Part shown: one piece after another, positions 50,354 to 60,862 of the stretch
How the letters are laid out: every line of letters starts with the position of its first letter
How positions within the stretch are numbered: the first letter of the stretch is position 1
NCBI RefSeq assembly: GCF_002994635.1
Contig: NZ_PVNL01000042.1
Location: 159,363-223,362 of the forward strand
DNA from: Enhygromyxa salina
GTDB taxonomy: Bacteria; Myxococcota_A; Polyangia; Nannocystales; Nannocystaceae
Reading direction: 5' to 3'
DNA length: 64,000 nucleotides
Program-made: the position numbers and the translations under genes
Notes under the pieces: generated by a model
Told to the model about the DNA's origin: nothing
The model's input: the letters and a program-made list of their open reading frames with translations, nothing else
Database searches by the model: none

Positions 50354-52915
50354 TCAAGCCTCGCGCCGACGCAGCCGCCGCCAGCCCAGCCACACGCCAC
50401 CGAGGAACAGCACGCCACCAAACCCGATCCCGAGCACCTGCACCCACGCTGCGCTCAGCAGGATCTTGTCGAGCAGATCCTCGTGCGCGTCGTGTTCCGT
50501 CGGCTGCATGTCGAGGGCCGTCGACACATGCGAGAGCACCGACACGGCCAGGCTCTGCTCGGGGATCTCCTGATGGCAGCCCACACACACATTGTTGCGA
50601 TCCATCCGCGCCCGCATGTCGTCGGGCAGCGGCCCCGATCCGGCGAAGTGATGCCCGACCGTCTGCAGCTGATTGCCCTCACGATCCACGATCGCCGACC
50701 AGTCCGTGAGACCGTCAATTCCGGCGATCTGCGGCTTCGCGTTGCGCGAGATCACCCGGCCGTCCGCGGTCGTCAGATCCACGACCTTGTCGCCCTCCCA
50801 CGGCGCGGTCATCCGTCCGCCGCCGATCCCATAGCCGAGCGCCTTGTCCGATCCATGGCATGACTCGCAGCTGCGCGACTTGCCGACCGTGTGCGGCTGC
50901 ACCGGGCTCATGTCGATCCCCAGCTGGCCCTGCTCGCCGCCGCCCTCGGTGTTGGGCGGGGTGCGAAACAGCTGGTTGAGCGCGAGCACCTCGCCGTCAG
51001 GCCCGATCACGGTCGCGCTGGTCTGGCAGCCGGGGATCAGCGGCGTGACCCGACCCTCGCCGTTGATCCCCAGCGGCGGGTCCTCCCAGCGCATGTACGA
51101 GCGCATCTCGGTGACCTTGCCCGGTAGCTTCAGATCGTCCCAGCCGTGCTCGTCGGGCTTGACCCGCCCGGCAGCGGTGAGCTTGTGGCGATTGCCGGCC
51201 GCGACCCAGTCGTAGCTGGCGACCGAGTCGCGATAGTCGACCTCCACGTGGCAGCCGTAGCACTGCGGCGCCCAGCTCGAGTGACACGCGTAGCACTCCA
51301 TCGTGTCCAGGTGATCGCTGTGGACCATGGCGACCTGCGCCTCGGTCGACAGCCCGCCGCGCCTCGACTTGGCCGCCAGCGGATCGAGCACCAGCGTCTT
51401 GCCGCCAGCGGTGTGCACCAACACGGCGTCACCGCGGCGCACGACCTCGGGCATGGGGTTGCCCCGCGCCGTCAGGATCCAGCCATCTTCGGGCTCGGCC
51501 GCCGCCCCAGCGCGCAGGTGCTCGGGCAGCAGCGTCGCGACCCCGCGCCCCTGATCCCCGAGTGTCCCCAGATCCGCGCGAGCGTTCTCGTCGCCCCAGC
51601 CCAGCGGCAGCTCCCACGGCATCGCCGACGGGGTCCCGTGGCAATCCGTACACTCGATCTCGATGGGCCCGAGGTTGGCCGCGGCCAAGAACCCGTCGCC
51701 ATGCACGTCACCGCTGGTGTGGCAGTCCTGGCAGAGCATCCCCTTTTGATAGTGGATATCCTGCTGCATCGCGATGTAGTGCTTGGTGTGCAGCCCCGGC
51801 TGCTCGATCGCACCGCCGCCGCCCTCTGTATAGGGCGAGGCCCAAGCCGACTCCATCAAGCCCTGATAGCTGACACCGATCCGCTTGCCGCGGTTGTGAC
51901 AGGTGGTGCAGGTCTCGACCGGCACGCCCGTGTACGCCTGCCCGTTTGCGTGCACCCAGCTGTCGCGCGTGGCCTGGATCGAGTGAACCAGGGGCCGGCC
52001 AGGCTTGTCGCGGGGGATCATCGCGTCGCCCCCCTCGTACAGGCCCTCGTTGCCATAAGGCAGGTGACACGCGCCGCAGCCCATCCCACGATAGTCGCCG
52101 CGTTTCTCCCGGCCCTTCACGCCCAGGTGGCAGCGCTGACACTCGCTGCGGATATACGTGTACGCGGCCTGGCCCGGGTCCGTACGCAGCTCCTCCCAGT
52201 CCTCTTCGTTGACGCCCGGGACGGGCGCCGCGGGCAGCTGCTCGTGGCTATCCACGAACACGTTCGGATGCGCCTCGGTCTTGGACTGCATGTACGCGCG
52301 GTAGGCATCGGTGCCCAGCCGCGCGTGCGGATCTTCGGGGTTTTGTGCGTCGTAGTTGGCCCAGCGATGCTCGTAGTCCTTGGGGATCCCGAATGACCAG
52401 GTCGTGCCCTGGATCTTGCCGGCCTCGGTCATCATCAGGCTGTTCCACTGGGCGGTCACCAGCTCGGCATGGCACTGCCCGCAGCTGCGCTCGTTGACCC
52501 ACGGCGAGGCCGGATCCGCGAAGAATTGATCGGGCCCGCCAGCCGCGGCCAGCTTGGGGTTGTTGCCGTGGTGGGCCAGATTCGGCGAGGTCGCGCTGGC
52601 GTCACCGCCATGACAGACCGTGCAGCCGTCTCGATCACCAAACTCGCGCCCGCGCGCGAGGATCTTCTGCATCATGCCCGTGTCGGGCTGACGGATCGGC
52701 TCAATGCCACTGTGGCAACCATTTGCGGTGCACCCGGTCCGCGACCACAGCTTGGCCAGATCCGGCGCGGGTGGGGCCACTGGCGGCGGGTAGTCGCGCT
52801 GGACTTGCTCGACGACAACCGCGGGATCGGGCGGATCAGGGCGGCACGCGCCGACCAGCGCGAGCGCGACAAACACGAGCGCGACCCAAACTCCACGCGC
52901 TGGGCGGCTGGCCAC
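50354..52915 (-). CDS. Twelve-heme c-type cytochrome lipoprotein
   Basis: The 853-residue protein has a lipoprotein signal ('LALVGAC') and twelve heme c sites: one CX4CH near the N-terminus ('CTANGCH') and eleven CXXCH (CTVCH, CGQCH, CQRCH, CGACH, CTTCH, CQDCH, CTDCH, CYACH, CYGCH, CESCH, CVGCH). A C-terminal membrane helix ('LLSAAWVQVLGIGFGGVLFLGGVWLGW') ends in a basic tail, so the protein is held in the membrane with its hemes outside the cytosol. It probably carries electrons for periplasmic or extracellular respiration; the acceptor is unknown. The start is GTG at 52915, 26 nt after map, so it is likely co-transcribed with map. Confidence 0.9.
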   Translation of the reverse strand: MASRPARGVWVALVFVALALVGACRPDPPDPAVVVEQVQRDYPPPVAPPAPDLAKLWSRTGCTANGCHSGIEPIRQPDTGMMQKILARGREFGDRDGCTVCHGGDASATSPNLAHHGNNPKLAAAGGPDQFFADPASPWVNERSCGQCHAELVTAQWNSLMMTEAGKIQGTTWSFGIPKDYEHRWANYDAQNPEDPHARLGTDAYRAYMQSKTEAHPNVFVDSHEQLPAAPVPGVNEEDWEELRTDPGQAAYTYIRSECQRCHLGVKGREKRGDYRGMGCGACHLPYGNEGLYEGGDAMIPRDKPGRPLVHSIQATRDSWVHANGQAYTGVPVETCTTCHNRGKRIGVSYQGLMESAWASPYTEGGGGAIEQPGLHTKHYIAMQQDIHYQKGMLCQDCHTSGDVHGDGFLAAANLGPIEIECTDCHGTPSAMPWELPLGWGDENARADLGTLGDQGRGVATLLPEHLRAGAAAEPEDGWILTARGNPMPEVVRRGDAVLVHTAGGKTLVLDPLAAKSRRGGLSTEAQVAMVHSDHLDTMECYACHSSWAPQCYGCHVEVDYRDSVASYDWVAAGNRHKLTAAGRVKPDEHGWDDLKLPGKVTEMRSYMRWEDPPLGINGEGRVTPLIPGCQTSATVIGPDGEVLALNQLFRTPPNTEGGGEQGQLGIDMSPVQPHTVGKSRSCESCHGSDKALGYGIGGGRMTAPWEGDKVVDLTTADGRVISRNAKPQIAGIDGLTDWSAIVDREGNQLQTVGHHFAGSGPLPDDMRARMDRNNVCVGCHQEIPEQSLAVSVLSHVSTALDMQPTEHDAHEDLLDKILLSAAWVQVLGIGFGGVLFLGGVWLGWRRLRRREA

Positions 52916-52941
52916 GTTGGCGACGAGCTCCGGCGCGGGGC

Positions 52942-53775
52942 TCAGGCGGGACCGGCCAGTGCTGGCTCGCCCCCGGCCTGCTCACCCTCGAGGAAGCCAG
53001 GCCGGATCAACGGAAGCGGCGTGCGCTGGGCCGTGAGCACTTCGTACCCGTCTTTGGTGACCAGCACCGTGTGCTCGAACTGAGCGGTGGGCGAGCCGTC
53101 GTGGGTGACGACCGTCCAGCCGTCGTCGAGCTGGACCACCCGCGGGTGGCCGATCGTGATCATGGGCTCGATCGTGAAGGTCATGCCCGCGCGCAACCGG
53201 ACCCCGCGACCTGCCGTGCCGTTGTGAGGCACGTGCGGGGCCATGTGCATCTTGCGACCGATCCCGTGACCACCGAATTCTTCGACGACGCCGCAGCCCT
53301 CTTTGCTGGCGATCTCCATGATCGCGGCGCCGACGTCCCCAAGCCGCGCGCCGTGACGCACGACCGAGATCCCCGCGTTGAGGCAGCGGAAGCACACGTC
53401 GGTCACCTTGCGAGCGTCGTCGCTGACCTCACCGATCTGGAAGGTCGCCGAGGTGTCGCCGTGATAGCCGTCGATGTTGGAGGTCACGTCGACGTTGACG
53501 ATGTCGCCGGCCACCAACACGTGCTCGGGGTTGGGGATCCCGTGACAGATGATCTCGTTGCGACTGGTGCACACTGCCGCTGGAAACCCCTTGTAGCCAA
53601 GCTGACTGGGGAGGGCGCCGCGCCGCGCCGTGTCCTCGCGCACCCAATTGTCGATGTCTTTGGTGGTCACCCCAGCGCGGAGCTTGCTCGCGACGTAAGC
53701 CAGGGTGCCCGCCGCGATCTCGCCAGCGACCCGCATTTTAGCGATCTCGTCGGCGCCATGGATGACGATGGCCAT
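52942..53775 (-). CDS. map: Methionine aminopeptidase type I
   Basis: The 277-residue protein has all five metal ligands of MetAP: Asp in 'GDIVNVDVT', Asp in 'GYHGDTSATF', His in 'GGHGIGRKMH', Glu in 'FTIEPM' and Glu in 'QFEHTVLV', plus the substrate-pocket 'CTSRNEIICHGIPN'. It removes the initiator Met from nascent proteins in the cytosol. A TTGACG-17-TAGTTA promoter lies 6 nt before the ATG. The following gene is the 12-heme cytochrome (26-nt gap), an unusual partner. The usual neighbours secY, adk and infA are not in the window, so this is probably an additional MetAP copy. Confidence 0.95.
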   Translation of the reverse strand: MAIVIHGADEIAKMRVAGEIAAGTLAYVASKLRAGVTTKDIDNWVREDTARRGALPSQLGYKGFPAAVCTSRNEIICHGIPNPEHVLVAGDIVNVDVTSNIDGYHGDTSATFQIGEVSDDARKVTDVCFRCLNAGISVVRHGARLGDVGAAIMEIASKEGCGVVEEFGGHGIGRKMHMAPHVPHNGTAGRGVRLRAGMTFTIEPMITIGHPRVVQLDDGWTVVTHDGSPTAQFEHTVLVTKDGYEVLTAQRTPLPLIRPGFLEGEQAGGEPALAGPA

Positions 53776-53781
53776 GTCCGC

Positions 53782-53810
53782 TAACTAGCCGAGGTCCCGC
53801 ACACCGTCAA
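53782..53810 (-). promoter_or_regulatory. map promoter (TTGACG-17-TAGTTA)
   Basis: On the minus strand TTGACG (53805-53810), a 17-bp spacer and TAGTTA (53782-53787) lie 6 nt before the map ATG. The -35 is the closest consensus match in the window; the -10 is weak. Confidence 0.45.
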
Positions 53811-53847
53811 CCAACACTCGGCGGCGAATTCGACATTTTACCTGTTT

Positions 53848-53858
53848 GAACGCCGTTC
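53848..53858. promoter_or_regulatory. 11-bp palindrome upstream of mutA
   Basis: GAACG-C-CGTTC is a perfect inverted repeat 24 bp upstream of the conserved element at 53882, analogous in position to the palindrome before the TauE-like gene but different in sequence. Confidence 0.35.
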
Positions 53859-53881
53859 TGGGCCACTTTCAAGCGGTCAAT

Positions 53882-53937
53882 TGCAGTCGGCGAACTGCCC
53901 AGGCTCTCTGTGGGGGGGCAGGATAGTTTGCTAAATG
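53882..53937 (+). promoter_or_regulatory. Conserved promoter/operator element, copy B (mutAB-meaB)
   Basis: TGCAGTCGGCGAACTGCC (53882-53899), CTGTGGGGG (53908-53916) and an extended -10 TGC-TAAATG (TAAATG 53932-53937) repeat the arrangement found before the TauE-like gene. TGTGGG is again exactly 17 bp from the -10. The mutA ATG follows 13 nt later. Confidence 0.55.
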
Positions 53938-53950
53938 GTTTGCAAGGCAC

Positions 53951-55966
53951 ATGAGCTACATCAAGTTTTCGCCCGTGACGCGCGCGCAGTGGGAGGCCAA
54001 GGCCAACGATGAGCTAAAGGGCCGGCCGCTCGCCAGCCTGACCCGCACGACGGCCGACGGTATCGAGGTGCCGCCGCTCTACCTGCGTGACGACGACGCC
54101 CGGGCGCCCCGGCAGCTGCCCGCCAGCGCGTGGATGAGCGTGCAGGAGTACCGTCACGTCGATCCCAGGGCGGCCAACGCCGCCGCGCGCCGCGACCTCG
54201 AGCTCGGCGCGGGCGGGGCCTGGTTCACCCTCGACAGCGAGCTGCGGGCCGGTCGGGAGCCGGGCGCGCAGCCCGACGGGCTGGTGTGTGACGCCTTCGA
54301 GCAGCTCGACGTGCTGCTCGACGGCATCGACCCTGCGGCCACCCCGGTGTTCTTCGACGCCGGGCTGCTCGCCCCGATCTGGGCCGACGCGCTCGAGGAG
54401 TGGCTCGACGCCCACAGCGACGACGCCGGCCAGGCCATGACGGTCGAGCTCGGTCGCGGGCCCAGCTGCGGCGGTGTGATCTACGACCCGATCAGCGCGC
54501 TGATCCACACGGGCAGCCTCGAGCAGAACTTCGAGGGCGCGCTCACTCGTCTGAGCGACGCTATTTTGGGCATGCGCACCGGACTGCTCGGGGTCTCGAC
54601 CTGTGGCTACCACGCCGGCGGGGCCAGCGACGCCGAGGAGCTCGCGCTCGCGCTCGCCACCTGCGCCGAGCTGCTGCGCCGCGGCGCCGGGCTCGGGCTC
54701 GAGATCGCGGACCTCGCCAGCGCGATGCTGTGGACCTTGCCGATCGCCGGCCGCCCGTTCGAGGCGATCGCCAAGCTCCGCGCGGCCCGAGTGCTGTGGG
54801 CCAAGTTCACGAAGGCCGCCGGTCACGAGCACGCCGAGCTGTGGATCCACGCGACGAGCTCGGCGCGAACATGGACCCGGCACGGCTCGTGGGTGAACCT
54901 CTTGCGCGGGACGGTGGGGAGCTTCGCGGCCGCGACCGGCGGCGCCAACTCGATCGCGACCGCGGCGTTCGACGATCTGGTCGACAATTCGGGCGGCCCC
55001 ACGCGCGACGACGTGAACGAGGTCGAGCGGCTCGGGCACGGCAGCGAGCTCGGCCGGCGGCACGCGCTCAACACCCAGCTGATCCTGCGCGAGGAGGCCC
55101 ACCTCGGTCGGGTGATCGATCCCGCGGCTGGCAGCTGGTACGTCGAGTCGCTCACCGACGGGCTCGCGCGGGCGGCCTGGACCCGGTTTCGTCAGCTCGA
55201 GCGCAGCGGTGGCCTGGTCGCCAACCTGTGCTCGGGGGCGATCCAGCGCAGCATCGCCGCGTCGGCCGAGCGCCTGCGGGTTCAGGTCGCCACGCGCCGC
55301 CAGGGCGTGACCGGCGTGAGCACCTACCCTGCCCTGGACGAGCCGCCCGCGTCGCCGCGACCCAGCCATACGTTCGCAGCCGGGAGCGAAAGCCGGCCGC
55401 ACGCGAGCCCCGATCAGGCCCGGCTCAGCCCGGTCCTGGATCCGGCCGAGATCGCCCCGGTGCCGCGCCTGCGCCTCGCCGCGCCGTTCGAGCGACTGCG
55501 AGACGCCAGCGCGGCCTGGGCGAGCAAGCACGGGGCCCCGCCGCGGATCTACTCGTGCAACCTGGGTTCGATCGCGGGCTTTCAAGCGCGGGCCGACTTC
55601 GCGGCCAACAGCTTCCTCGCTGGCGGGATCGAGATTGTTGCGAGCGAGGGCTTCGCCACCGACGACCCCGAGCGCTTGCACGACAGCGTGCGCGCGGGTC
55701 TGCAAGCGAGCGGCTGCTCGCTCGCGCTGATCTGCGGGCAGGACCGAGACTACGCGCAGCTCGTCGCGCCGCTGCTGGTCAGCCTGCGCGCGGCCGGGGC
55801 CGGGGCTGTGTGGGTCGCCGGCCGCCCACCCCGGGATCACGACTGGGGCCTCGATCCCGAGCTGCCGCCCCGCTACCTGTTCGCGGGCGGCGACCTGCTC
55901 GAAGAGCTCGAGTACGCGCTGCGCGAGCTCGGCGTGATCTCGACCGGCGACCAGGAGCGTGCCTGA
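53951..55966 (+). CDS. mutA: Methylmalonyl-CoA mutase small subunit
   Basis: The 671-residue protein aligns with the beta/small chain of heterodimeric methylmalonyl-CoA mutase: '[23 protein letters not shown]' start, a TIM-barrel region with '[16 protein letters not shown]', '[20 protein letters not shown]' and '[17 protein letters not shown]'. The C-terminal B12-like domain has no DxHxxG motif, as expected for the non-catalytic chain. It pairs with MutB to interconvert succinyl-CoA and methylmalonyl-CoA. It is the first gene of the mutA-mutB-meaB operon under the conserved promoter element at 53882. Confidence 0.95.
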   Translation: MSYIKFSPVTRAQWEAKANDELKGRPLASLTRTTADGIEVPPLYLRDDDARAPRQLPASAWMSVQEYRHVDPRAANAAARRDLELGAGGAWFTLDSELRAGREPGAQPDGLVCDAFEQLDVLLDGIDPAATPVFFDAGLLAPIWADALEEWLDAHSDDAGQAMTVELGRGPSCGGVIYDPISALIHTGSLEQNFEGALTRLSDAILGMRTGLLGVSTCGYHAGGASDAEELALALATCAELLRRGAGLGLEIADLASAMLWTLPIAGRPFEAIAKLRAARVLWAKFTKAAGHEHAELWIHATSSARTWTRHGSWVNLLRGTVGSFAAATGGANSIATAAFDDLVDNSGGPTRDDVNEVERLGHGSELGRRHALNTQLILREEAHLGRVIDPAAGSWYVESLTDGLARAAWTRFRQLERSGGLVANLCSGAIQRSIAASAERLRVQVATRRQGVTGVSTYPALDEPPASPRPSHTFAAGSESRPHASPDQARLSPVLDPAEIAPVPRLRLAAPFERLRDASAAWASKHGAPPRIYSCNLGSIAGFQARADFAANSFLAGGIEIVASEGFATDDPERLHDSVRAGLQASGCSLALICGQDRDYAQLVAPLLVSLRAAGAGAVWVAGRPPRDHDWGLDPELPPRYLFAGGDLLEELEYALRELGVISTGDQERA

Positions 55967-55967
55967 C

Positions 55968-58172
55968 ATGTCCGAGCCATCCGTTCCCAACTCCCTCCCC
56001 AACTCCCTCCCAAATTGGGCCACCCTCGAGTTCGACGCGATCGAGATCAGCGAGACGCCGCCCGACCCGGCCCACGCGGCGCGGTCACCCTGGACCACCC
56101 CAGAGGGCATCGAGGTCGCGCCGATCTACACGCCCGAAGATCTGCGCGAGGTCGACGAGGCCGGCCAGCTCGACACCGCCCCGGGCCTGCCGCCGTATCT
56201 GCGGGGGCCCTACGCGACCATGTATGCGGTCCGGCCCTGGACGATTCGCCAGTACGCGGGCTTCTCCACCGCCGAGGCCAGCAACGCGTTTTATCGGCGC
56301 AACCTCGCGGCCGGGCAGAAGGGCCTGTCGATCGCGTTCGACCTGGCCACCCACCGCGGCTACGACAGCGATCACCCCCGCGTGGTCGGGGACGTGGGCA
56401 TGGCCGGCGTCGCGATCGACTCGATCTTGGACATGCGGATCTTGTTTGATCGCATTCCCCTCGATCGCATGAGCGTGTCGATGACCATGAACGGCGCGGT
56501 GCTGCCGATCCTCGCGCTCTACATCGTCGCCGCCGAGGAGCAGGGGGTGGCCCAGTCCGCGCTGACGGGGACCATTCAAAACGACGTGCTCAAAGAGTTC
56601 ATGGTCCGCAACACCTATATTTATCCGCCGGCGCCCTCGATGCGGATTATTGGTGACATCTTCGCGTACACGGCCACGCACATGCCCAAATTCAACTCGA
56701 TCTCGGTGTCGGGTTATCACATGCAAGAGGCCGGCGCGACCGCGGATCTCGAGCTCGCGTACACGCTGGCCGACGGGCTCGAGTACATTCGCACGGGCGT
56801 GGCCGCGGGCCTTCAGGTCGACGCGTTCGTGCCCCGGATCTCGTTCTTTTGGGCGATCGGCATGAACTTCTTCATGGAGGTCGCCAAGCTCCGGGCCGCG
56901 CGCTTGCTGTGGGCGGAGATCGTCGGGCGCTTCAACCCCGAGGACCCCAAGTCGCTCGCGCTCCGCACTCACTCCCAGACCTCCGGGTGGTCGCTGACCG
57001 CCCGGGATCCCTACAACAACGTCGCGCGGACCTGCGTCGAGGCGCTCGCGGCCACGCTGGGGCACACCCAGTCGCTGCACACCAACGCGTTCGACGAGGC
57101 GCTGGCGCTGCCCAGCGAGCTCTCGGCTCGGCTGGCCCGCAACACCCAGATCCAGCTGCAAGAGGAGACAGGGATCTGCGAGGTCGCCGATCCCTGGGGC
57201 GGCAGCTACTACGTCGAGCGGCTCACGCACGAGCTGGTCAGCAAGGCCCGCGCCCTGATCGAAGAGATCGAGCAGATCGGCGGCATGGCCAAGGCGATCG
57301 AGGCCGGGGTGCCCAAGCTGCGCATCGAAGAGGCCGCCGCCCGCACCCAGGCGCGGATCGACGGCGGCCAGCAGGCGGTGATCGGCGTCAACCGCAACGT
57401 GCTCGAGCATGAGCCCGAGATCGACGTGCGGCAGGTCGACAACAGCGCCGTGCGTGAGGCCCAGCTCGCGCGCCTGAGCCAGCTCCAATCCGAGCGGGAC
57501 GCCGCCGCGCTCGAGCGCACACTCGAGGCGCTGCGCGAGTGTGCCAGCACCGGTGAGGGCAACCTGCTCGCGCTTGCGATCGACGCCGCGCGCGCCAAGG
57601 CGACCGTGGGTGAGATCAGCCTCGCGCTCGAGCAGGTCTGGGGGCGGCACGTCGCGCAGACGCGTACCATCGCGGGGGTGTACTCGAGCGAGCTTCACGG
57701 GGGCGAGGGCGCCGAGCTCGAGCGGGTGCAGCAGCAGACCGCCGCGTTCGAACAACAGTCGGGCCGAAGGCCGCGCTTGCTGGTCGCCAAGATGGGCCAG
57801 GACGGACACGACCGCGGGGCCAAGGTGATCGCGACCGGCTTCGCCGACATGGGCTTCGATGTCGATGTCGGGCCCTTGTTTCAGACCCCCGACGAGACCG
57901 CGCGCCAGGCCGTCGAGAACGACGTACACGTGATCGGGGTCAGCTCGCTCGCGGCCGGGCACCTGACCTTGGTGCCCGCGCTGATCACCGCGCTGACCGA
58001 GCTCGGGCGCCCGGACATCATGATCGTGGTCGGCGGCGTGGTCCCACCCGGCGACCACGCTGCGCTGCGCGAGCTGGGCGTGGCGGCGATCTTCGGACCC
58101 GGCACCGTGCTTGCCCAGGCGGCCCAGTCGGTGCTCGACCAGCTCGCCGTGCAGCTGGAGCTCACCCTTTGA
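55968..58172 (+). CDS. mutB: Methylmalonyl-CoA mutase large subunit (B12-binding)
   Basis: The 734-residue protein has the catalytic barrel ('[25 protein letters not shown]', '[16 protein letters not shown]', '[23 protein letters not shown]', '[17 protein letters not shown]') and a C-terminal cobalamin domain with the base-off motif '[11 protein letters not shown]' (DxHxxG) and 'GVSSLAAGH'. With MutA and adenosylcobalamin it rearranges methylmalonyl-CoA to succinyl-CoA in propionate, odd-chain and branched-chain degradation. A GGAG site supports ATG 55968; GTG 55959 is less likely. It is separated from mutA by 1 nt and overlaps meaB by 4 nt. Confidence 0.97.
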   Translation: MSEPSVPNSLPNSLPNWATLEFDAIEISETPPDPAHAARSPWTTPEGIEVAPIYTPEDLREVDEAGQLDTAPGLPPYLRGPYATMYAVRPWTIRQYAGFSTAEASNAFYRRNLAAGQKGLSIAFDLATHRGYDSDHPRVVGDVGMAGVAIDSILDMRILFDRIPLDRMSVSMTMNGAVLPILALYIVAAEEQGVAQSALTGTIQNDVLKEFMVRNTYIYPPAPSMRIIGDIFAYTATHMPKFNSISVSGYHMQEAGATADLELAYTLADGLEYIRTGVAAGLQVDAFVPRISFFWAIGMNFFMEVAKLRAARLLWAEIVGRFNPEDPKSLALRTHSQTSGWSLTARDPYNNVARTCVEALAATLGHTQSLHTNAFDEALALPSELSARLARNTQIQLQEETGICEVADPWGGSYYVERLTHELVSKARALIEEIEQIGGMAKAIEAGVPKLRIEEAAARTQARIDGGQQAVIGVNRNVLEHEPEIDVRQVDNSAVREAQLARLSQLQSERDAAALERTLEALRECASTGEGNLLALAIDAARAKATVGEISLALEQVWGRHVAQTRTIAGVYSSELHGGEGAELERVQQQTAAFEQQSGRRPRLLVAKMGQDGHDRGAKVIATGFADMGFDVDVGPLFQTPDETARQAVENDVHVIGVSSLAAGHLTLVPALITALTELGRPDIMIVVGGVVPPGDHAALRELGVAAIFGPGTVLAQAAQSVLDQLAVQLELTL

Positions 58173-59170
58173 CACCGCCGCGCCGCGTCGACGTGCACGA
58201 GCTCGAGGCGGGCGTGCTCGCCGGAGATCGCAGCGCGCTGGGGCGGGCGATCACGCTGATCGAGAGCAGCCTCGCGCGCGATCAAGCCCTGGCCCGCGAG
58301 CTCGGCGAGCGGATCTTGCCGCACACGGGCGCGGGGATCCGCGTGGGGATCACCGGCGTCCCCGGGGTCGGCAAGAGCACCTTCATCGAGACCCTGGGTC
58401 GGCAGCTGACCGCCCGGGGCACCAAGGTCGCCGTGCTCGCCGTCGATCCCTCGAGCACCCGCAGCGGCGGCTCGATCCTGGGCGACAAGACCCGCATGCA
58501 GGAGCTGGCCCGCGATCCGCTGGCGTTCGTGCGGCCCTCCCCCAGTCGCGGGTCGCTCGGCGGCGTGGCCCGGCGGACCCGCGAAGCAATTTTGTTGTGC
58601 GAGGCGGCCGGCTATGAAGTGGTGCTGGTCGAGACCGTGGGCGTGGGGCAGAGCGAGACCATGGTCGCGGGAATGGTCGATTGCTTCTTGGTGCTCATGC
58701 TGGCCGGGGCCGGCGACGAGCTGCAGGGGATCAAGCGGGGGATCCTGGAATTGGCCGACTTGGTCGCGATCAACAAGGCGGATGGCGACAATGTCGAGCG
58801 GGCTCGGCGGGCGCGGGTCGAGTATGCGCGAGCGCTCCACCTGATGCCGCGCAAGAGCGTCCACTGGGACGTACCCGTGTTGACCTGCTCGGGCGTGAGC
58901 GGCGAGGGCGTCGACGTGCTGTGGGCCGAGATCGAGCGATTCCAGGCGGCCCTCAGCGCCAGCGGCGAGTGGGAGGCCAACCGCGCGCAGCAGCGGGTTC
59001 AGGCGATGTGGCGGGCGATCGAGTGGGGGGTGCTGGAGGTCTTCGGCGAGCACGAGCAGGTGCGGGGGCGCATGCGTACGGTCGAGCTCGACGTGCGAGA
59101 GGGTCGGCTCGCGCCCGACCACGCGGCGGCGGAGTTGCTCGCGGTCTTTCGAGGCCCAGCGCAAGACTGA
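58169..59170 (+). CDS. meaB: MeaB/ArgK GTPase, methylmalonyl-CoA mutase chaperone
   Basis: The 333-residue G3E GTPase has '[12 protein letters not shown]' (Walker A), '[20 protein letters not shown]' (MeaB base motif and switch I), 'ETVGVGQSE' (G3 region) and 'NKAD' (G4). MeaB loads adenosylcobalamin into the mutase and protects it from inactivation. The start is TTG at 58169, overlapping the mutB stop (TTGA), the only place compatible with the tight operon. It ends 14 nt before a convergent lipoprotein gene. Confidence 0.96.
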   Translation: MTPPRRVDVHELEAGVLAGDRSALGRAITLIESSLARDQALARELGERILPHTGAGIRVGITGVPGVGKSTFIETLGRQLTARGTKVAVLAVDPSSTRSGGSILGDKTRMQELARDPLAFVRPSPSRGSLGGVARRTREAILLCEAAGYEVVLVETVGVGQSETMVAGMVDCFLVLMLAGAGDELQGIKRGILELADLVAINKADGDNVERARRARVEYARALHLMPRKSVHWDVPVLTCSGVSGEGVDVLWAEIERFQAALSASGEWEANRAQQRVQAMWRAIEWGVLEVFGEHEQVRGRMRTVELDVREGRLAPDHAAAELLAVFRGPAQD

Positions 59171-59184
59171 CTGAGCACCCCGGC

Positions 59185-59919
59185 TCAGGGGCAGATCTCG
59201 GTGACGCCGCCAGCAAACAGCTTGATATCGCGGATCACCGCGTCGACCCCCTCGTAGGACCAGTGGACCTGGTAGGGCCCACCATTTGGGCTGTACGAGA
59301 CCGAGAACAGCGGTGAGTTGCCGCAGTCATCGTCTTGCAGCGTGACATCGGTGATGTCCCAGACATTGACGCTCTGTGGATCGGCCCCACCGCCAAGCGG
59401 CACCTGCTCGATCGCATCCATCCCGCCCTCGCTCGCGTCGACAATGGGGAGCGTGACGAGATCGAGCGAGGCGATGTCGACGGCGGTATTCAGCGCGCAG
59501 CCCATGTCGTTGAGGGCAATCGTCAGATACATGAAATTCGTTGCGAAGGTGCCACCCACCATGTCGTAGTCGGCGTACAGATAGATGCGGTCGTCATTGC
59601 CAATCCCTGACTGCATCACCGCGAGATCGAGGTTGTCCATCAGCGGAATCGGATCCGGGAACGGCCCAGACGTCGCCAGCAAGCGCTGGAATTCGACGCG
59701 CTGCTCGGGATCGGCACAGCCGTCGCCATCGCCATCGCCATCGCCATCGCCGTCTCCGTCTCCGTCTCCGTCACCATCGCCGTCACCGTCGCCGTCGCCC
59801 AACTCCTCCGTCGTCGTCGTCTCGAACACCGCGGGACCGTCGTCGCCGCTCGTGCAAGCCACCGTCAGGCCCAGCGCGAGGACCAAGGACACGTATGAAG
59901 GAGCGCAGCGAGAGAGCAT
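59185..59919 (-). CDS. Lipoprotein with (GD)n linker, unknown
   Basis: The 244-residue protein has a lipoprotein signal ('LGLTVAC'), a Thr/Glu segment and a run of about fourteen Gly-Asp pairs, followed by a mature domain with cysteines at 'GDGCADPEQ', 'MGCALN', 'DDDCGN' and 'EICP'. The domain looks like a lipid- or ligand-binding beta-sandwich ('YLYADYDMVGGTFATNFMYLTIALN'); the family is not recognised. The hexamers here are less uniform than those in the gene at 44969. It diverges from the DUF1295 gene over about 120 nt. The upstream in-frame extension is rejected because the signal starts at ATG 59919. Confidence 0.8.
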   Translation of the reverse strand: MLSRCAPSYVSLVLALGLTVACTSGDDGPAVFETTTTEELGDGDGDGDGDGDGDGDGDGDGDGDGDGCADPEQRVEFQRLLATSGPFPDPIPLMDNLDLAVMQSGIGNDDRIYLYADYDMVGGTFATNFMYLTIALNDMGCALNTAVDIASLDLVTLPIVDASEGGMDAIEQVPLGGGADPQSVNVWDITDVTLQDDDCGNSPLFSVSYSPNGGPYQVHWSYEGVDAVIRDIKLFAGGVTEICP

Positions 59920-60041
59920 CCGGCATGATCGGGGCTTATCGCTGCGGCTGTCCACCCCGCCCGCGCTCGGCGCGTCGCGTCGAGTCCCACCTCGTGGCCG
60001 GGATCACCGACGACCCCACGACAACTCGACGGCCCTCCGGC

Positions 60042-60854
60042 ATGCTGCGCCCCATGCTCGACCCGATCCTCTCGAACGCCATGCTTGCCTGTGCCGTCGT
60101 CGCCGCGAGCTGCTGGCTGCTCTCCGTCGTCACGCGCGAGTACTCGTGGGTCGACCGGGTCTGGTCGATCACGCCGGTCGGCTACGTCGCCTACTTTGCG
60201 TGGGCCAGCGGCTGGACCCCGCGCCTGGTGCTGCTCGCCGCGCTGGTGCTGTGCTGGGGCGCGCGGCTGACCTTCAACTATGCCCGCAAGGGCGGCTACG
60301 CACCGGGCGGCGAGGACTATCGGTGGGCCGCCCTGCGCCAGGGCATGAGCCCCAAGGCGTTCCAGGTGTTCAACATCGCGTTCATCGCTGGGTTTCAGAA
60401 CGCCCTGCTGCTCGCGCTCAGCGTGCCCGCGTGGGCGGCCGCCAAGCACCCGACGCCGCTCGGCTGGGTCGACGGTCTGCTCACGCTGGTGTTCCTGGGC
60501 GTGCTCGGGCTCGAGACCCTCGCCGATCAGCAGCAATGGCAATTCCAGACCAACAAGCGCGCAGCCCTCGAGCGTGGCGAGAGCCCGGCGCCATTCTTGA
60601 CCACCGGATTGTTCCGGTTCTCGCGGCACCCCAACTTTTTCGCCGAGCAGGCCCTGTGGTGGGTCGTCGCTGCCTTCGCCCTCGCGGCGGGATCCCGCGA
60701 GTGGGCGGCGATCTTCACGGGCCCCGTCGTGCTGGTCGCGCTGTTCTACGGCTCCACGGGCTTCACCGAAGCCCTGACGCTGCGCAAGTACCCGAGCTAT
60801 GCGGACTACCAGCGCACGACGTCGAAGCTGATCCCGTGGTGGCCGCGCGGGTGA
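60042..60854 (+). CDS. DUF1295 membrane protein (steroid 5-alpha-reductase-like)
   Basis: The 270-residue protein has about seven membrane segments and the DUF1295 / steroid-reductase-like C-terminal signature 'FRFSRHPNFFAEQALWWVV' followed by 'RKYPSYADYQRTTSKLIPW'. Related proteins reduce or methylate lipids, but this subfamily has no firm substrate. The N-terminal 'SWVDRVWSITPVGYVAYFAW' is typical. ATG 60054 is an alternative start four codons downstream. Its stop is only 8 nt from the convergent kinase gene. Confidence 0.87.
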   Translation: MLRPMLDPILSNAMLACAVVAASCWLLSVVTREYSWVDRVWSITPVGYVAYFAWASGWTPRLVLLAALVLCWGARLTFNYARKGGYAPGGEDYRWAALRQGMSPKAFQVFNIAFIAGFQNALLLALSVPAWAAAKHPTPLGWVDGLLTLVFLGVLGLETLADQQQWQFQTNKRAALERGESPAPFLTTGLFRFSRHPNFFAEQALWWVVAAFALAAGSREWAAIFTGPVVLVALFYGSTGFTEALTLRKYPSYADYQRTTSKLIPWWPRG

Positions 60855-60862
60855 TCACCCAT

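Noticed and set aside
54014..58175. Two very long minus-strand open frames (about 700 codons each) opposite mutA and mutB
   Set aside because: They are shadows of high third-position G/C in mutA and mutB; the translations are Arg/Gly/Asp-rich with no domains, while the plus strand encodes clear mutase subunits.
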